The position numbers and the translations under genes are program-made. A stretch of DNA of 64,000 bases from Spartobacteria bacterium (GTDB lineage Bacteria > Verrucomicrobiota > Verrucomicrobiia > Chthoniobacterales > UBA10450). Each line of letters begins with the position of its first letter. The first letter of the stretch is position 1. Below, piece by piece: positions 8,915-18,151 of this stretch. The notes beneath the pieces were generated by a model. That model was not told the origin of the DNA. It ran no database searches and saw only the letters and a program-made list of their open reading frames with translations. The stretch is taken from contig PLCN01000003.1 of the NCBI GenBank assembly GCA_003134785.1, positions 124,001 through 188,000 on the forward strand, written 5' to 3'.

Positions 8915-9699
8915 AAATTCACCAGACAGCGATCGTGGACGCAGCGGCGCAAATCGGCGTTGACGTGGAAGTCGGCGCCTATTCCATCATCGGCGCAGGC
9001 GCGATCATCGGAGAGAAGTGCGTGATCCAATCCCACGTGGTGATCGAAGGCGCGGTAAAAATGGGCGCCGGAAATTTTATCGGTCACGGCGCGATCATCG
9101 GAAGCACGCCGCAGGATCTAGGATTCAAGGGCGAGATTAAGAGCGGAATTGATATCGGGGAAGGCAACGTGATTCGGGAGCATTGCACCATTCATCGCGG
9201 TGCCACGGAAGGGAGCGCGACGGTTATTGGTGACCGGAATTTTCTCATGGTCGGCGCTCACCTCGGACATGATTGCCGGATCGGGAACGGCGTGGTGATC
9301 GCAAACAATTCGCTGCTCGCCGGGCATGTTCGCATCGATGACGGCGTCTTTGTTGGTGGCGGCTCGCGCTTTCACCAGCATATCCGGCTCGGACGACTTG
9401 TGATGGCCGAGGGGCGGTTCACGAAAAATCTGCCGCCGTTCTTGATTGCGGCGAAGAACCAGGTTTTTGGCATTAACACTCTCGGGTTACGGCGCGCGGG
9501 TTTGAGTCCTGCTGAACGCGATGAAATCAAGAAAGCGTTCAAACTTCTTTATAAGAGCGGATTGAATACAAAGCAGGCTTTGGAGAAAGCGGCGGATTCG
9601 GAATTCGGTGAGGTCGGGCGCGAATTTTTTGACTTCGTGGCCGAGGCGGGGAAGCGCGGGATTGTTTCGTACAGCGCGAACCCAGAGGGGGAAGATTAG
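8911..9699 (+). CDS. lpxA: UDP-N-acetylglucosamine acyltransferase
   Basis: This 262-residue left-handed beta-helix protein would attach the first acyl chain to UDP-GlcNAc, the first step of lipid A synthesis in the cytoplasm. Hexapeptide repeats fill residues 1-185 (for example VDVEVGAYSIIGAGAIIGEK). The segment NFLMVGAHLGHDCRIGNGVV holds the catalytic histidine in its usual place. A helical C-terminal tail (AERDEIKKAFKLLYKSGLNT) is typical of LpxA. The family's 'QDLKF.GE' loop appears as PQDLGFKGEIKSG. No lpxD, lpxB or fabZ lies nearby. It implies that the organism makes lipopolysaccharide. Confidence 0.87.
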   Translation: MKIHQTAIVDAAAQIGVDVEVGAYSIIGAGAIIGEKCVIQSHVVIEGAVKMGAGNFIGHGAIIGSTPQDLGFKGEIKSGIDIGEGNVIREHCTIHRGATEGSATVIGDRNFLMVGAHLGHDCRIGNGVVIANNSLLAGHVRIDDGVFVGGGSRFHQHIRLGRLVMAEGRFTKNLPPFLIAAKNQVFGINTLGLRRAGLSPAERDEIKKAFKLLYKSGLNTKQALEKAADSEFGEVGREFFDFVAEAGKRGIVSYSANPEGED

Positions 9700-9701
9700 G
9701 G

Positions 9702-10376
9702 TTAAGGAGCGGCGGCTAACGCCAGGAACGCCAGCATGCGGCCGGTGCGGCCTTTTTCGGCGCGATAGGAGTAGTAGCGATTCAGATCGCACGCGGTGCA
9801 AACGCCGGAATCATATAACGCGGTCACACCGGCAGCTCGGCATTGCCGCACAATCTCGTCGGCGAAATCTATTTCGTAACGCGGCGGCCGAATGCACGGA
9901 CTGAGTTGCACGATGAGGTCCGAAACGCGTGAACCAAAATGGTCGGCCATCGACTTGATGGCGTTCGGGACGATGCCAATCTCCGTGCCTTTCTTGCCCG
10001 AATGCACCAGACCTATCGCATTGCGGACGGGATCGGCCAGATAAACGGCGCAGCAGTCGGCGACATAAATACCGAGACAAACGCCGCGCTGATTTGTGAT
10101 CAGGCCATCACAACTCTCGAAACATTCGTTTGCCGCGGTCGCCGCATCGACCAGCGCAACGCGATTTCCGTGCACCTGCTGCGCGGTAATGAACTGCGCG
10201 TCACCGAGTCCATTTTGCTTTCGGATTTCCCGATGGACGCCGTCCAGTCGGGCGAGCGCCTCCATCTTATCGTGCGACAGCTCGATATCAGCGGCACGCA
10301 GCGTGAAACCGTGAATGACGTCTGGCAGCACGTCGAGCGCTGGGAATCGTTCAGCCGGAAGCTGACCCGCGCTCAC
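9702..10376 (-). CDS. pgeF: Peptidoglycan editing factor / laccase-domain protein (YfiH family)
   Basis: The 224-residue protein belongs to the DUF152/YfiH family, which in E. coli removes misincorporated L-serine from peptidoglycan precursors; related members act as purine nucleoside phosphorylases or laccases. The three metal-site motifs are visible: AQQVHGNRVALVD (His), VADCCAVYLADP (Cys) and GLVHSGKKGTEIGIV (His). The C-terminal CTACDLNRYYSYRAEKGRTG matches the family's closing motif. Its start overlaps the tolC-like stop by 4 bp, so it is probably translated from the same message. It runs convergent to lpxA with a gap of two bases. Confidence 0.85.
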   Translation of the reverse strand: MSAGQLPAERFPALDVLPDVIHGFTLRAADIELSHDKMEALARLDGVHREIRKQNGLGDAQFITAQQVHGNRVALVDAATAANECFESCDGLITNQRGVCLGIYVADCCAVYLADPVRNAIGLVHSGKKGTEIGIVPNAIKSMADHFGSRVSDLIVQLSPCIRPPRYEIDFADEIVRQCRAAGVTALYDSGVCTACDLNRYYSYRAEKGRTGRMLAFLALAAAP

Positions 10377-11950
10377 TTACCGGATGTCGTGCGAGTGGAG
10401 CGCCTGGTCTCGACCGGTGTTCGGATTCCCGCCTGGTTCAATTGGAGCGGTGTCGGTTTCGGCGCCGGTGACGGCACAGCGTCAGTCTTCAACTTGCCGC
10501 GAGTGCCGGGCTCATCGAGTTCGTTCGAATACGTCACCTCGGTCGCGGTGACACGATCGAATTCCGCCAGAGCGGTGCTGTAATTGTAGAGCGCTTGCAG
10601 CCGGTTCGATTGCGCCTGTGTGACCTGAACCCGGGAATCGAGAACTTCCAGCTGGGTCCCAGCGCCCGCGCTCAAGCGCGCACTCGCCAAACGCAGAGCT
10701 TCCTCGGCCTGCCCCACACTTTGCTCCGTCGCACGAACAAGCTCAGCGCTTTGCTTCAGGTTTGAATCCGCTTGCTGGACTTCCAGCTCAACCTGCCGGC
10801 CGGCGTCGTCGTAGGTGATTTGCGCCTCGCGGAGAACAGCCGTCGCCTGTTTGACGCGGCCGTAGGTCGCGCCCCAATCCCAAATGGCCCAGGTGCCGGT
10901 CGCTCCAAAAATGTAGCCGCTGCTGACATCGCGTGGATTATCGCTCAAGGCGGAGCTGCGCACTTCAGTTCCGGCCGTGGCGTTGATCTGCGGGAAATAT
11001 CCGGCGCGCGCGACCCGCACCTGTTCGGCGTCACTGAGCATGATCGCTTTTTGCTGTTTCAAAAACGGCCGCCGCTCCTTGGCCAGCACGATCGCCTGGT
11101 CAAGCGGCATGCGCCGGGGATGATATTGCAATTCTCCCACCGCTTCCAACGGGGGGGAGTCGCCCCGATTCGGATTAAAATCGAGCCCGAGCGTTTTCGC
11201 GAGCTGGAGTTGTGAGATGCGATAATTGTTCTGCGCCAAGATGAGATTTGGATATTGGTTCGAAAGCGCGACCTGGGCCTGGAGAACATTGAAACGCGGC
11301 ACCGTGCCGGCCTCGAAACGATTCTGCTGATCCTGGAGCTGGCTTTGCAGAAGCTTGACCGATTCTTCCTGCACGCCAATGAGCGCGCGGTTGAGGAGAA
11401 TTTGGTAGAATTGCTGACGCACCGTGGAGACGAGCTGGTCGATGACATTCCGGAAACCGTAATAACTCGAGTCTCTGGTGAAGTCCGCGGAGCGGATGGA
11501 CGCAATGATCCTGCCGCCGGCGAAGATCACTTGCGTCGCCTCTATCTGGACGTTGTAGGAGCGCTCAACGCCGGCAAAGTTAAAATTGCTTGTCCCGACC
11601 GGGGTGGTGCCTGGTGTCGGAGTAGCCAAGACCTCAGAAGATCCGCCATGGTTCACCTGCAGATGCGGATCCGTGTCCTGAAACGTGCCGGTCGAACCGA
11701 TCTGCGGCAACGCTCCCGCGCGCATCTCAATATAAAGGCCTTTCGTCCGCTCGATCTCTTCGCGTGCGCGCCGGATATCGGCATTCCGCTGGAGCGCGGT
11801 CAGAATCGCATCATTCAAGGTGAACCGCGGGATGGCGGAAGTCGTGCGACGCAAATCCACCGAGGTGTCGCTGCCGGCGAAGAGCGCGCCGAACGGCACC
11901 AGTGCGGCCAGGATGAAAAGGAGCAGGGCGTAACAGAAAAATTTTCGCAT
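10373..11950 (-). CDS. TolC-family outer-membrane efflux protein
   Basis: The product is about 525 residues from the M of MRKFFCYALLLFILAALVPF, which is a clear signal peptide. An upstream ATG at 12040 is in frame, but would put 30 hydrophilic residues before the signal. Two OEP repeats follow: FTLNDAILTALQRNADIRRA (about residue 42) and a second with LEAVGELQYHPRRMPLDQAI. Long coiled coils fit the periplasmic tunnel, for example RATEQSVGQAEEALRLASAR. It should form a trimeric channel for export or efflux. The inner-membrane and adaptor partners are not in this window. The MarR-type regulator gene lies about 180 bp upstream on the same strand and could control it. Confidence 0.88.
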   Translation of the reverse strand: MRKFFCYALLLFILAALVPFGALFAGSDTSVDLRRTTSAIPRFTLNDAILTALQRNADIRRAREEIERTKGLYIEMRAGALPQIGSTGTFQDTDPHLQVNHGGSSEVLATPTPGTTPVGTSNFNFAGVERSYNVQIEATQVIFAGGRIIASIRSADFTRDSSYYGFRNVIDQLVSTVRQQFYQILLNRALIGVQEESVKLLQSQLQDQQNRFEAGTVPRFNVLQAQVALSNQYPNLILAQNNYRISQLQLAKTLGLDFNPNRGDSPPLEAVGELQYHPRRMPLDQAIVLAKERRPFLKQQKAIMLSDAEQVRVARAGYFPQINATAGTEVRSSALSDNPRDVSSGYIFGATGTWAIWDWGATYGRVKQATAVLREAQITYDDAGRQVELEVQQADSNLKQSAELVRATEQSVGQAEEALRLASARLSAGAGTQLEVLDSRVQVTQAQSNRLQALYNYSTALAEFDRVTATEVTYSNELDEPGTRGKLKTDAVPSPAPKPTPLQLNQAGIRTPVETRRSTRTTSGK

Positions 11951-12129
11951 GGAAGAGAGAAGCGGAACGAAAGAGATGGGTTTCGGAGAGACGCGATCGC
12001 GAGCTTTGGCGCTGTGTGCTATGCAATCTGCGTGCCGCATTCGATCATTCTAACTTAAACTGCTGCCGAATAGCTGCTTAAGAATTTGAGGTTGATTGTG
12101 CGCCCGGCCCATTGTTCCCGCGTTCGGGA

Positions 12130-12723
12130 TCAGCGCGTTCCATTTTCGAAACGCCGCGACGCCAACAGGTCGCGTCGCGATTTACTGCGCAGCGGCGGGT
12201 CGTCGTTGGTCTGGCAGTAATCGTGAATCTTAGTGTAGATCTGGAGCCAGGCTTTTTGCTCCGGGGCCGTGAGGTGGGCCATCACCTTCATCAAATTGCC
12301 CACCATTTCTCCGCGGATCCGTCGGACCAGCGCCGAGCCCTTTTCAGTGATGCAGACCATGACCTTGCGCCGATCTTCGCGCGCGCTCGAGCGCACGACG
12401 TAATCGAGATTTTCCAGCCGGGCGACCAAACCGCTCGCGGCCGCCGTGGTGTGTCCCATCTTCCGCGCAATCGCCGACATGGTCAGGATCTCTTTGTGGT
12501 CGAGCGCGGCGAGGAGAAAAAATTGCGGGAAAGAGACGTTGCCCGGCGCGAGTTCTTTGCAGAGATGCAGGACGAAGCACCGCTGCATTTCTAAAATGAT
12601 GTGCGAGAGCCGTTCCGCATCGGCGCGGAATTGGGCAGTGCCATTCAAACTGAGGCTGCGGGCGGTGTTCAACGCGCATAAGCTAAAATGCGTGCGAAGA
12701 GTGTCAACCGGTTGCGGCGACAA
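12130..12723 (-). CDS. MarR-family winged-helix transcriptional regulator
   Basis: The product has up to 197 residues. The winged helix-turn-helix lies at about residues 75-130: LTMSAIARKMGHTTAAASGL, then VARLENLDYVVRSSAREDRRKVMVCITEKG, which has the conserved 'D.R...v.lT..G' wing. Flanking helices (HIILEMQRCFVLHLCKEL and the C-terminal part) would form the dimer interface. MarR proteins repress efflux or stress genes and release DNA on binding small molecules. It follows moeA by 7 bp and precedes the tolC-like gene on the same strand, so regulation of that channel is plausible but inferred. The true start could be up to 30 residues internal. Confidence 0.8.
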   Translation of the reverse strand: MSPQPVDTLRTHFSLCALNTARSLSLNGTAQFRADAERLSHIILEMQRCFVLHLCKELAPGNVSFPQFFLLAALDHKEILTMSAIARKMGHTTAAASGLVARLENLDYVVRSSAREDRRKVMVCITEKGSALVRRIRGEMVGNLMKVMAHLTAPEQKAWLQIYTKIHDYCQTNDDPPLRSKSRRDLLASRRFENGTR

Positions 12724-12730
12724 AGAAGAT

Positions 12731-13936
12731 TCAATCGAGCGCCAGGGCGGAAACCGTGGCGCCGCTCGAAAGCGTTTCGCCGGGCGCGACTCGAAGAAGC
12801 GCCTTCGCGCGGCTCAAGCCGTAGAGCGCATGTGATTCCTGACGGCCGACCACCGTGAATTTTCCCTGCACTACGCGACCGCGCACGTAATGAGGACGGT
12901 CGCCTGGGTTTTGGAGATCTTCGGCGAGCTGCACATCGTATTTCCGCAGCGGAAGCTCGTCCGCGCCGGCGCCCATTAGGCGAAGAATCGCGGGCCGCAC
13001 GAACAGCAAGAACGTTACGAAAGCCGAGACCGGATTTCCAGGCAGCCCAAAAATCGCGCACTTGCCGGCGCGACCGAAGAGAAACGGCTTGCCCGGTTTC
13101 ACGGAGACGCGCCACAAGTCGGTCTGCGCGCCCACAGCGTTCAACGCAGGCTTCACCAAATCACGTGCGCCGACCGAGACGCCGCCGACGATGATAAGGA
13201 TATCGTTTTCAAGCCCGCGGCGGAGCGCGGCTTCGATCGATTGCGCTTCGTCATCCGAGTGCTCCACCGCCGCGACGGAAGCTCCCCATTTTTCGCAGAG
13301 CGCCTGGAGAAGGGTCGAATTGCTTTCATAGATTTGTCCTGGGCCGAGCGATCCACCGGGTGCGACCAGTTCGTCTCCCGTGCTGATGATCGCGGTCCGC
13401 GCTTCACCGCCCACTTCGATTTCCGCCAACCCTTGGGATGCCAGCAACGCTAGTGTTTGCGGCCGGATCCGCTCGCCCGCCCCGAGGATCTTCTGCCCCT
13501 CGCTCAGATCCGATCCACGACGACGTATGAATTCTCCGGGCTCAACCTTGGTGTTGATGAAAATTTCCGCGCCTTCGCGCCGCACGTCTTCTTGCATGAC
13601 GACCGCGTCCGCGCCCGCAGGCAGTGGTGCGCCCGTAAAAATGCGGAGCGCTTCACCAGGTCCAATCCGCAGCCTTCGATCAAGGCCAGCCGGTTGCTCG
13701 CCGATGACGCGCTGGCTTTTCCCAGCCTCGCAGGAACTGGCGACGATCGCATAACCATCCATGGCCGAGTTATCGAAAACGGGCAGCGCGACCCCTGCGA
13801 AAATGTCTCGGGCAGAAAACCTCTCCCGAGCCTGAGCCAAAGGCACGCGGCGCGAACCAAGCGGTTTCACGCTCTCAAGGATATGGGCGAGCGCCTCGTC
13901 TTCCGTGATCACACGATGTCTCTGTATCGCCTTCAA
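12731..13936 (-). CDS. moeA: Molybdopterin molybdenumtransferase
   Basis: The 401-residue enzyme inserts molybdate into adenylated molybdopterin, the last step of basic Mo-cofactor synthesis. Family motifs are all present: LPVFDNSAMDGYAIV near residue 52, FTGAPLPAGADAVVMQED, AIISTGDELV, IIVGGVSVGARDLVKPAL and KPGKPFLFGRAGKCAIFGLP followed by GNPVSAF. The C-terminal domain IV ends normally. It implies molybdoenzymes in the organism, although no other mo genes are seen here. It lies upstream of the marR gene in a probable two-gene operon, and its 5' end is divergent from tRNA-Ser. Confidence 0.93.
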   Translation of the reverse strand: MKAIQRHRVITEDEALAHILESVKPLGSRRVPLAQARERFSARDIFAGVALPVFDNSAMDGYAIVASSCEAGKSQRVIGEQPAGLDRRLRIGPGEALRIFTGAPLPAGADAVVMQEDVRREGAEIFINTKVEPGEFIRRRGSDLSEGQKILGAGERIRPQTLALLASQGLAEIEVGGEARTAIISTGDELVAPGGSLGPGQIYESNSTLLQALCEKWGASVAAVEHSDDEAQSIEAALRRGLENDILIIVGGVSVGARDLVKPALNAVGAQTDLWRVSVKPGKPFLFGRAGKCAIFGLPGNPVSAFVTFLLFVRPAILRLMGAGADELPLRKYDVQLAEDLQNPGDRPHYVRGRVVQGKFTVVGRQESHALYGLSRAKALLRVAPGETLSSGATVSALALD

Positions 13937-14024
13937 TCACCGACGACAACTATTCCTGAACGCCTCGCTCACGGCCCGGCACGGTTGACGAGCCTCCACC
14001 GCGCCCATATTCTCGCACTCTGTT

Positions 14025-14115
14025 GGTGAGGTGGCTGAGTGGTCGAAAGCAGCGCTTTGCTAAAGCGCCGTACTCCAAAAGGGTACCGAGGGTTCGAATC
14101 CCTCCCTCACCGCCA
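14025..14115 (+). tRNA. tRNA-Ser (anticodon GCU)
   Basis: The 91-nt gene has a GGTGAGG/CCTCACC acceptor pair, a D-arm, and an anticodon stem GCGCT/AGCGC with loop TTGCTAA (anticodon GCT at 14059-14061). There is a long variable arm (TACTCC.AAAA.GGGTA region), as expected for a class II serine tRNA, and the T-arm GAGGGTTCGAATCCCTC. The discriminator G at 14112 is followed by an encoded CCA at 14113-14115. It decodes AGC/AGU codons. Confidence 0.95.
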
Positions 14116-14208
14116 GCCTCTCATCCGCGCTGGGACGACGTCGCAATGAAATAACCACGTCGCCAACGAGCGCTTGAGCAGCGCGGCGAAAATGATGATG
14201 ATGGTCAC

Positions 14209-16923
14209 TTGCCGATTCCTGATCCCACTTCTTCCGATCCGACAATGCCGCTATCTTCCGCGGGCGTTCGCGTCATCGCGGGTTATGAAATCCAAGGTGA
14301 GCTCGGCCGCGGTGGAATGGGCGTGGTTTACCGCGCGTGGCAGAGAAAGCTGAATCGGATCGTCGCCCTGAAAATGCTGACCGGCTATTACGGGTCGCCG
14401 GAGTTGAAACGGTTTTTCGCTGAAGCGGAAACAGCGGCGAATCTGCAGCACACAAATATCGTCCACGTTTACGATGTGGGAGAACACGAGGGCGCTCCAT
14501 TTTTCGCAATGGAATTTGTGGAAGGCGGTTCGCTCGCGGACCGTTTGCGCACGGGAATTTTGCCGGCTCGCGAAACGGCGCAGTTGTTAATCAGCGTCGC
14601 GCGCGCCCTCGATTTCGCGCACAAGCACAACGTCGTTCACCGGGACATGAAACCGGCCAATGTCCTGCTCGATCCGCAGGGCGTGCCGAAGGTGACCGAT
14701 TTCGGCATCGCGAAACGACTGACCGCTGCCAGTGCCCTGACGCTTTCCGGCGCGGTCATCGGAACGCCGGTTTACATGGCGCCGGAACAGGCGCGCGGCG
14801 CCAGCCGGGACGTTGGCGCCGCCGCGGATATTTATTCGCTCGGCGCGATCCTCTACGAAATGCTCGCCGGCCGTCCGCCGTTTTTGCCGGATGAAAGTGA
14901 GACCTCCATCATGGTCCGCGTGGTTAGTGAAAATCCGGTCTCGCCCGCGTGGCATCGGCCGGGAGTTCCCCGCGATCTCGAAACTATTTGCCTCAAATGT
15001 CTCGCGAAGGAACCGGGAGGGCGTTACTCGAGCGCCGCGGCCTTCGCGGATGATCTGCAAAAATTTCTCGACGACCAACCGATACTCACGCGGCGGTCTT
15101 CGCGGATGTTCCGCTACGAGCGACGGAAATTGCCTGTCTTGCTCATCGTCACCGCGATCATCGTTGCCGGCTTCTTTCTTTTCCCCTACGTGCGATCGAG
15201 GTTTTCGGGACCTTCCTCATCGAGTTCGTCAGCGGAGGTGCCAGCCGCTCCCGATAAATCGATCGCGGTGCTGCCGTTCGAGAATCTGAGCGCGAACCAG
15301 GAGAACTCATTCTTCGCTGACGGCGTGCAGGACGAAATCCTGACCGACCTTGCGAAGGTCGCCGATTTGAAGGTCATCAGCCGCACCAGCGTGATGCAAT
15401 ACAAGACCACCGCCACGCGCAATTTGCCGGAGATTGCGCAAGCACTAAAAGTCGCGCACGTGCTCGTGGGCAGCGTGCAGCGCGAGAACAATCGCGTGCG
15501 CGTCACCGCTCAGTTGATCGATGCTCGCACCGACGCGCATTTGTGGGCGGAGCATTACGATCGCCCCCTGGACGATGTCTTCGCCATCCAAAGCGAGATC
15601 GCCAAAACCATTGTCGAACAGTTACGCGCGAAACTATCGCCGGGTGAAAAAGCGGCGATCGAACAGCCGCCCACGATCAATCTGGAAGCTTACGATCTTT
15701 ACAATCAGGCGAAGGCGATCATCGCCACCAGCGCTTCTGGAACGGGCTTCGGAGACAGGCTTGCCCACGCGGAGCATTTGCTCGACGAAGCAGTAGCGAA
15801 GGATCCGAAGTTCCTTTTCGCCTATTGCGATTTGGCTGGGGTGCACGACTTCGCCTATTTCAGCGGGGTCGACCATACGCCGGCGCGGCTGGCCCTGGCC
15901 GAAAAAGCGGTGCAAAGCGCTTTGCGTTTGCGACCCGACAGCGGCGAGGCGCACCTGGCTCAGGCGCAACATTTGTATCAAGGTTATCTCGAATACGATC
16001 GGGCCCTCGCTGAACTCATCATCGCAAGCCGGACTTTGCCGAACGATCCGCGCGTTTTCGAGTTGAGCGGTTATATTATCCGGCGACAGGGACGGCAGGA
16101 GGAAGGTTTGCGAAAACTGGAACGCGCACTCGAGCTGGACCCACGCAACTTCGGCACGCTTCAACAAATCGCGCTAAGCAACGAAGCTCTGCGGCATTAT
16201 CCCGAAATGGTCGCCATCCTGGACCGGGAGCTCGCGATCGTTCCAGACAACGTCGACACCAAGATATCGCGCGCTCAGGCGTATCTCGACTGGCAGGCGG
16301 ACACGCGCCCGTTGCACTCCACGATTGAGGAGCTTCTCGCGCAGCAACCAACGGCCGCCGCCACCTTCGCCGACAATTGGTTTTACCTGGCTTTATGCGA
16401 GCGTGATTTCGTTGCCGCCGGTCGCGCGTTGGCCGCTTTGGGGGACCATACGTACGGACCCGACGCTATTCTTTTCAGTCCCAAGTTTGGCGAAGGCTTC
16501 GTGGCTCGGCTGCGAGGAGACTTGGCTGGCGCCCAAGCCGCTTTTACCGCCGCCCGGGCCCAGCAGGAAAAAGTGATCGCGGCGCAAGGCGATTATGCAC
16601 CGGCGCTCATCGTTCTGGGCCTGATCGACGCCGGGCTCGGCCGAAAAGAAGATGCATTGCGGGAGGGGCGACGCGCAGTTGAAGTCCTGCCGGTCGAGCG
16701 CGATGCGCTCAACGGCGTTCGCGTTCGGGAATTTCTCGCCATCATTTACGCTTGGACAGGCGAAAAGGATCTCGCGTGTGAGTTATTGACCACCGTTACG
16801 AAGTTTCCAGCATCGGCGAGTTACGGCCAGCTGCGTTTGCATCCGTACTGGGACGCGCTTCGTAACGATCCCCGCTTCGAAAAAATCGTTGTATCCTTCG
16901 CTCCGAATGGAGCGAAGCGGTGA
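14209..16923 (+). CDS. Membrane Ser/Thr protein kinase with TolB/FlgO-like and TPR domains
   Basis: The product has 904 residues. A Hanks-type kinase covers about residues 25-290: P-loop ELGRGGMGVVYRAW, VALK lysine near 55, VVHRDMKPANVLL near 143, DFG near 164 and MAPEQA near 190. A basic stretch and one transmembrane helix (about 308-327, LPVLLIVTAIIVAGFFLFPY) follow. Next comes a TolB/FlgO-like domain starting SIAVLPFENLSANQENSFFA (350-480), then TPR-like repeats to the end. This order is common in large soil-bacterial kinases and adenylate cyclases. The listed start is TTG; the ATG at 14245 (MPLSSAGVRV) is a good alternative. It lacks the sigma partner of the three kinases further right and differs from them in domain order. 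Confidence 0.85.
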   Translation: MPIPDPTSSDPTMPLSSAGVRVIAGYEIQGELGRGGMGVVYRAWQRKLNRIVALKMLTGYYGSPELKRFFAEAETAANLQHTNIVHVYDVGEHEGAPFFAMEFVEGGSLADRLRTGILPARETAQLLISVARALDFAHKHNVVHRDMKPANVLLDPQGVPKVTDFGIAKRLTAASALTLSGAVIGTPVYMAPEQARGASRDVGAAADIYSLGAILYEMLAGRPPFLPDESETSIMVRVVSENPVSPAWHRPGVPRDLETICLKCLAKEPGGRYSSAAAFADDLQKFLDDQPILTRRSSRMFRYERRKLPVLLIVTAIIVAGFFLFPYVRSRFSGPSSSSSSAEVPAAPDKSIAVLPFENLSANQENSFFADGVQDEILTDLAKVADLKVISRTSVMQYKTTATRNLPEIAQALKVAHVLVGSVQRENNRVRVTAQLIDARTDAHLWAEHYDRPLDDVFAIQSEIAKTIVEQLRAKLSPGEKAAIEQPPTINLEAYDLYNQAKAIIATSASGTGFGDRLAHAEHLLDEAVAKDPKFLFAYCDLAGVHDFAYFSGVDHTPARLALAEKAVQSALRLRPDSGEAHLAQAQHLYQGYLEYDRALAELIIASRTLPNDPRVFELSGYIIRRQGRQEEGLRKLERALELDPRNFGTLQQIALSNEALRHYPEMVAILDRELAIVPDNVDTKISRAQAYLDWQADTRPLHSTIEELLAQQPTAAATFADNWFYLALCERDFVAAGRALAALGDHTYGPDAILFSPKFGEGFVARLRGDLAGAQAAFTAARAQQEKVIAAQGDYAPALIVLGLIDAGLGRKEDALREGRRAVEVLPVERDALNGVRVREFLAIIYAWTGEKDLACELLTTVTKFPASASYGQLRLHPYWDALRNDPRFEKIVVSFAPNGAKR

Positions 16924-17043
16924 TTCTGACCTGCGAGATTACTGGCAACTGGAGTCTACGCGCCCTCGGGCCGTTGCGGATTCGTCTCCGACCTCGTTCC
17001 TACGAACTGAACCCAAGCCGTCTCCAAATCTGCCGCCTAGCTC

Positions 17044-17340
17044 TTACCGAAAACGATCGGGCGGCGTGGCGGTTTCTTCGGGCTTTTCCGTTTCCGTCCG
17101 CGCGGGTTCTGTCCGTTCGGTTTTGGCCTTTTTCTTTGAGGACTTTTTCGAATCCCGCTTCTTCTTTTCCTTGGAATTGTTTTCGTCATCCAGTTGGAGC
17201 CGGCGATCCAGGTTGCTTCCGGTTTGCCGCGGCAATAAGACCGCCTCCTCGTTTCTTCGTCTTTGTGCCTCGGACGCGCATCCGACTTCTGCCAGGGCAA
17301 GACAAACGACGATCAAGAAAGCAAACAAGCGGTTGTTCAT
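17044..17340 (-). CDS. Small secreted, highly charged protein, possible lipoprotein
   Basis: This 98-residue protein starts with MNNRLFAFLIVVCLALAEVG followed by Cys21. That is a signal peptide with a cysteine where a lipobox would end, though the -3 residue is a glutamate and makes the lipobox weak. The mature part is very rich in Lys, Glu, Arg and Thr (KEKKKRDSKKSSKKKAKTER), so it is probably disordered. The start was chosen at the signal peptide; a much longer open frame upstream runs antisense through the L,D-transpeptidase and is not believed. It has no recognisable domain. It is divergent from the transpeptidase gene, so a cell-wall role is only a guess from context. Confidence 0.5.
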   Translation of the reverse strand: MNNRLFAFLIVVCLALAEVGCASEAQRRRNEEAVLLPRQTGSNLDRRLQLDDENNSKEKKKRDSKKSSKKKAKTERTEPARTETEKPEETATPPDRFR

Positions 17341-17466
17341 ATGAAATCCTCTGCCCGAGAGGGAATCAGACTCTGCGCGCGCGGGCAAGAATAACCGGAC
17401 GCCCACGTCGTTTTTCGGCGGCTGCGCCCAATCTTTGAGGTTGAACGCCCAAGTGCCCGCATTACT

Positions 17467-18060
17467 ATGCGCATCCTTATGACCGGCCTCTCTCTTTTTC
17501 GAAGCGCGCTTGCCCTTTCCGTGGTCGCGCTCTGCGCGAGCTGCGCGGAAATGGAAACGCCGAACCAGCCTACTGCGAACGCTCCAGTGGTCGCTCCTAC
17601 TCCGCCGCCCGGCTATTGGAATGGAGACGGAATCCCGGGATCGCCGAAAATCGTCGTCAATATCACGGCCCAGCGCGCCTATTTCTTCAAAGGAAAACAG
17701 CTCGTCGGCGAATCGACTGTCTCCACCGGCAAGCCCGGCTTCTCGACTCCGCCGGGCCACTATCAGGTGCTCGTGAAGGACAAGGATCACGTCTCGTCTG
17801 TGTTCGGCGATTACGTGGACGATTTGGGCAACGTCGCGAAATCGAATATCGACTCCCGAAAAGATGCGCGGCCGCGGGGCACGCATTTCGACGGCGCGCG
17901 CATGCCCTACGCCATGTTTTTCCGGGGCGGCTACGCCATGCATCAAGGTTACGTTCCGCCGTATGCGGCCTCGCACGGTTGTATCCGCGTGCCGCAGGGA
18001 ATGGCCGACCGCTTCTTTGATGCCGCATCGGTGGGAACGCCCGTCATCGTGAAGGAGTAA
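17467..18060 (+). CDS. L,D-transpeptidase (YkuD domain) lipoprotein
   Basis: The 197-residue precursor has a lipoprotein signal ending in ALCASC (Cys26), followed by a proline-rich linker. The YkuD catalytic domain spans about residues 58-195: KIVVNITAQRAYFFKGKQLV opens it and YAASHGCIRVPQG carries the conserved H-x(n)-SHGCIR(V) site with the nucleophilic cysteine. An upstream histidine lies in YAMHQGYVPP. Such enzymes form 3-3 cross-links in peptidoglycan or attach proteins to it. Placement is periplasmic, anchored to a membrane by the lipid. The spacing to neighbours suggests a single-gene unit. Confidence 0.88.
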   Translation: MRILMTGLSLFRSALALSVVALCASCAEMETPNQPTANAPVVAPTPPPGYWNGDGIPGSPKIVVNITAQRAYFFKGKQLVGESTVSTGKPGFSTPPGHYQVLVKDKDHVSSVFGDYVDDLGNVAKSNIDSRKDARPRGTHFDGARMPYAMFFRGGYAMHQGYVPPYAASHGCIRVPQGMADRFFDAASVGTPVIVKE

Positions 18061-18151
18061 ATCACTCCTCTCTTCCTGCTCCCAATCATTCTTTAGCCGC
18101 GGGCGCTCGGTCCCCGCGACCTAAGGGAACGTGCCGAACTGATCCCTGCGA

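Noticed and set aside
11951-12040. Longer start of the tolC-like gene at ATG 12040, preceded by TAGAAT at 6 nt
   Set aside because: It puts 30 polar residues before a good signal peptide; the TAGAAT may still be the promoter, with a 90-nt leader.
17341-17976. Extension of the small secreted protein frame antisense through the L,D-transpeptidase
   Set aside because: The transpeptidase on the other strand is a certain gene, and a signal peptide marks the internal start at 17340.
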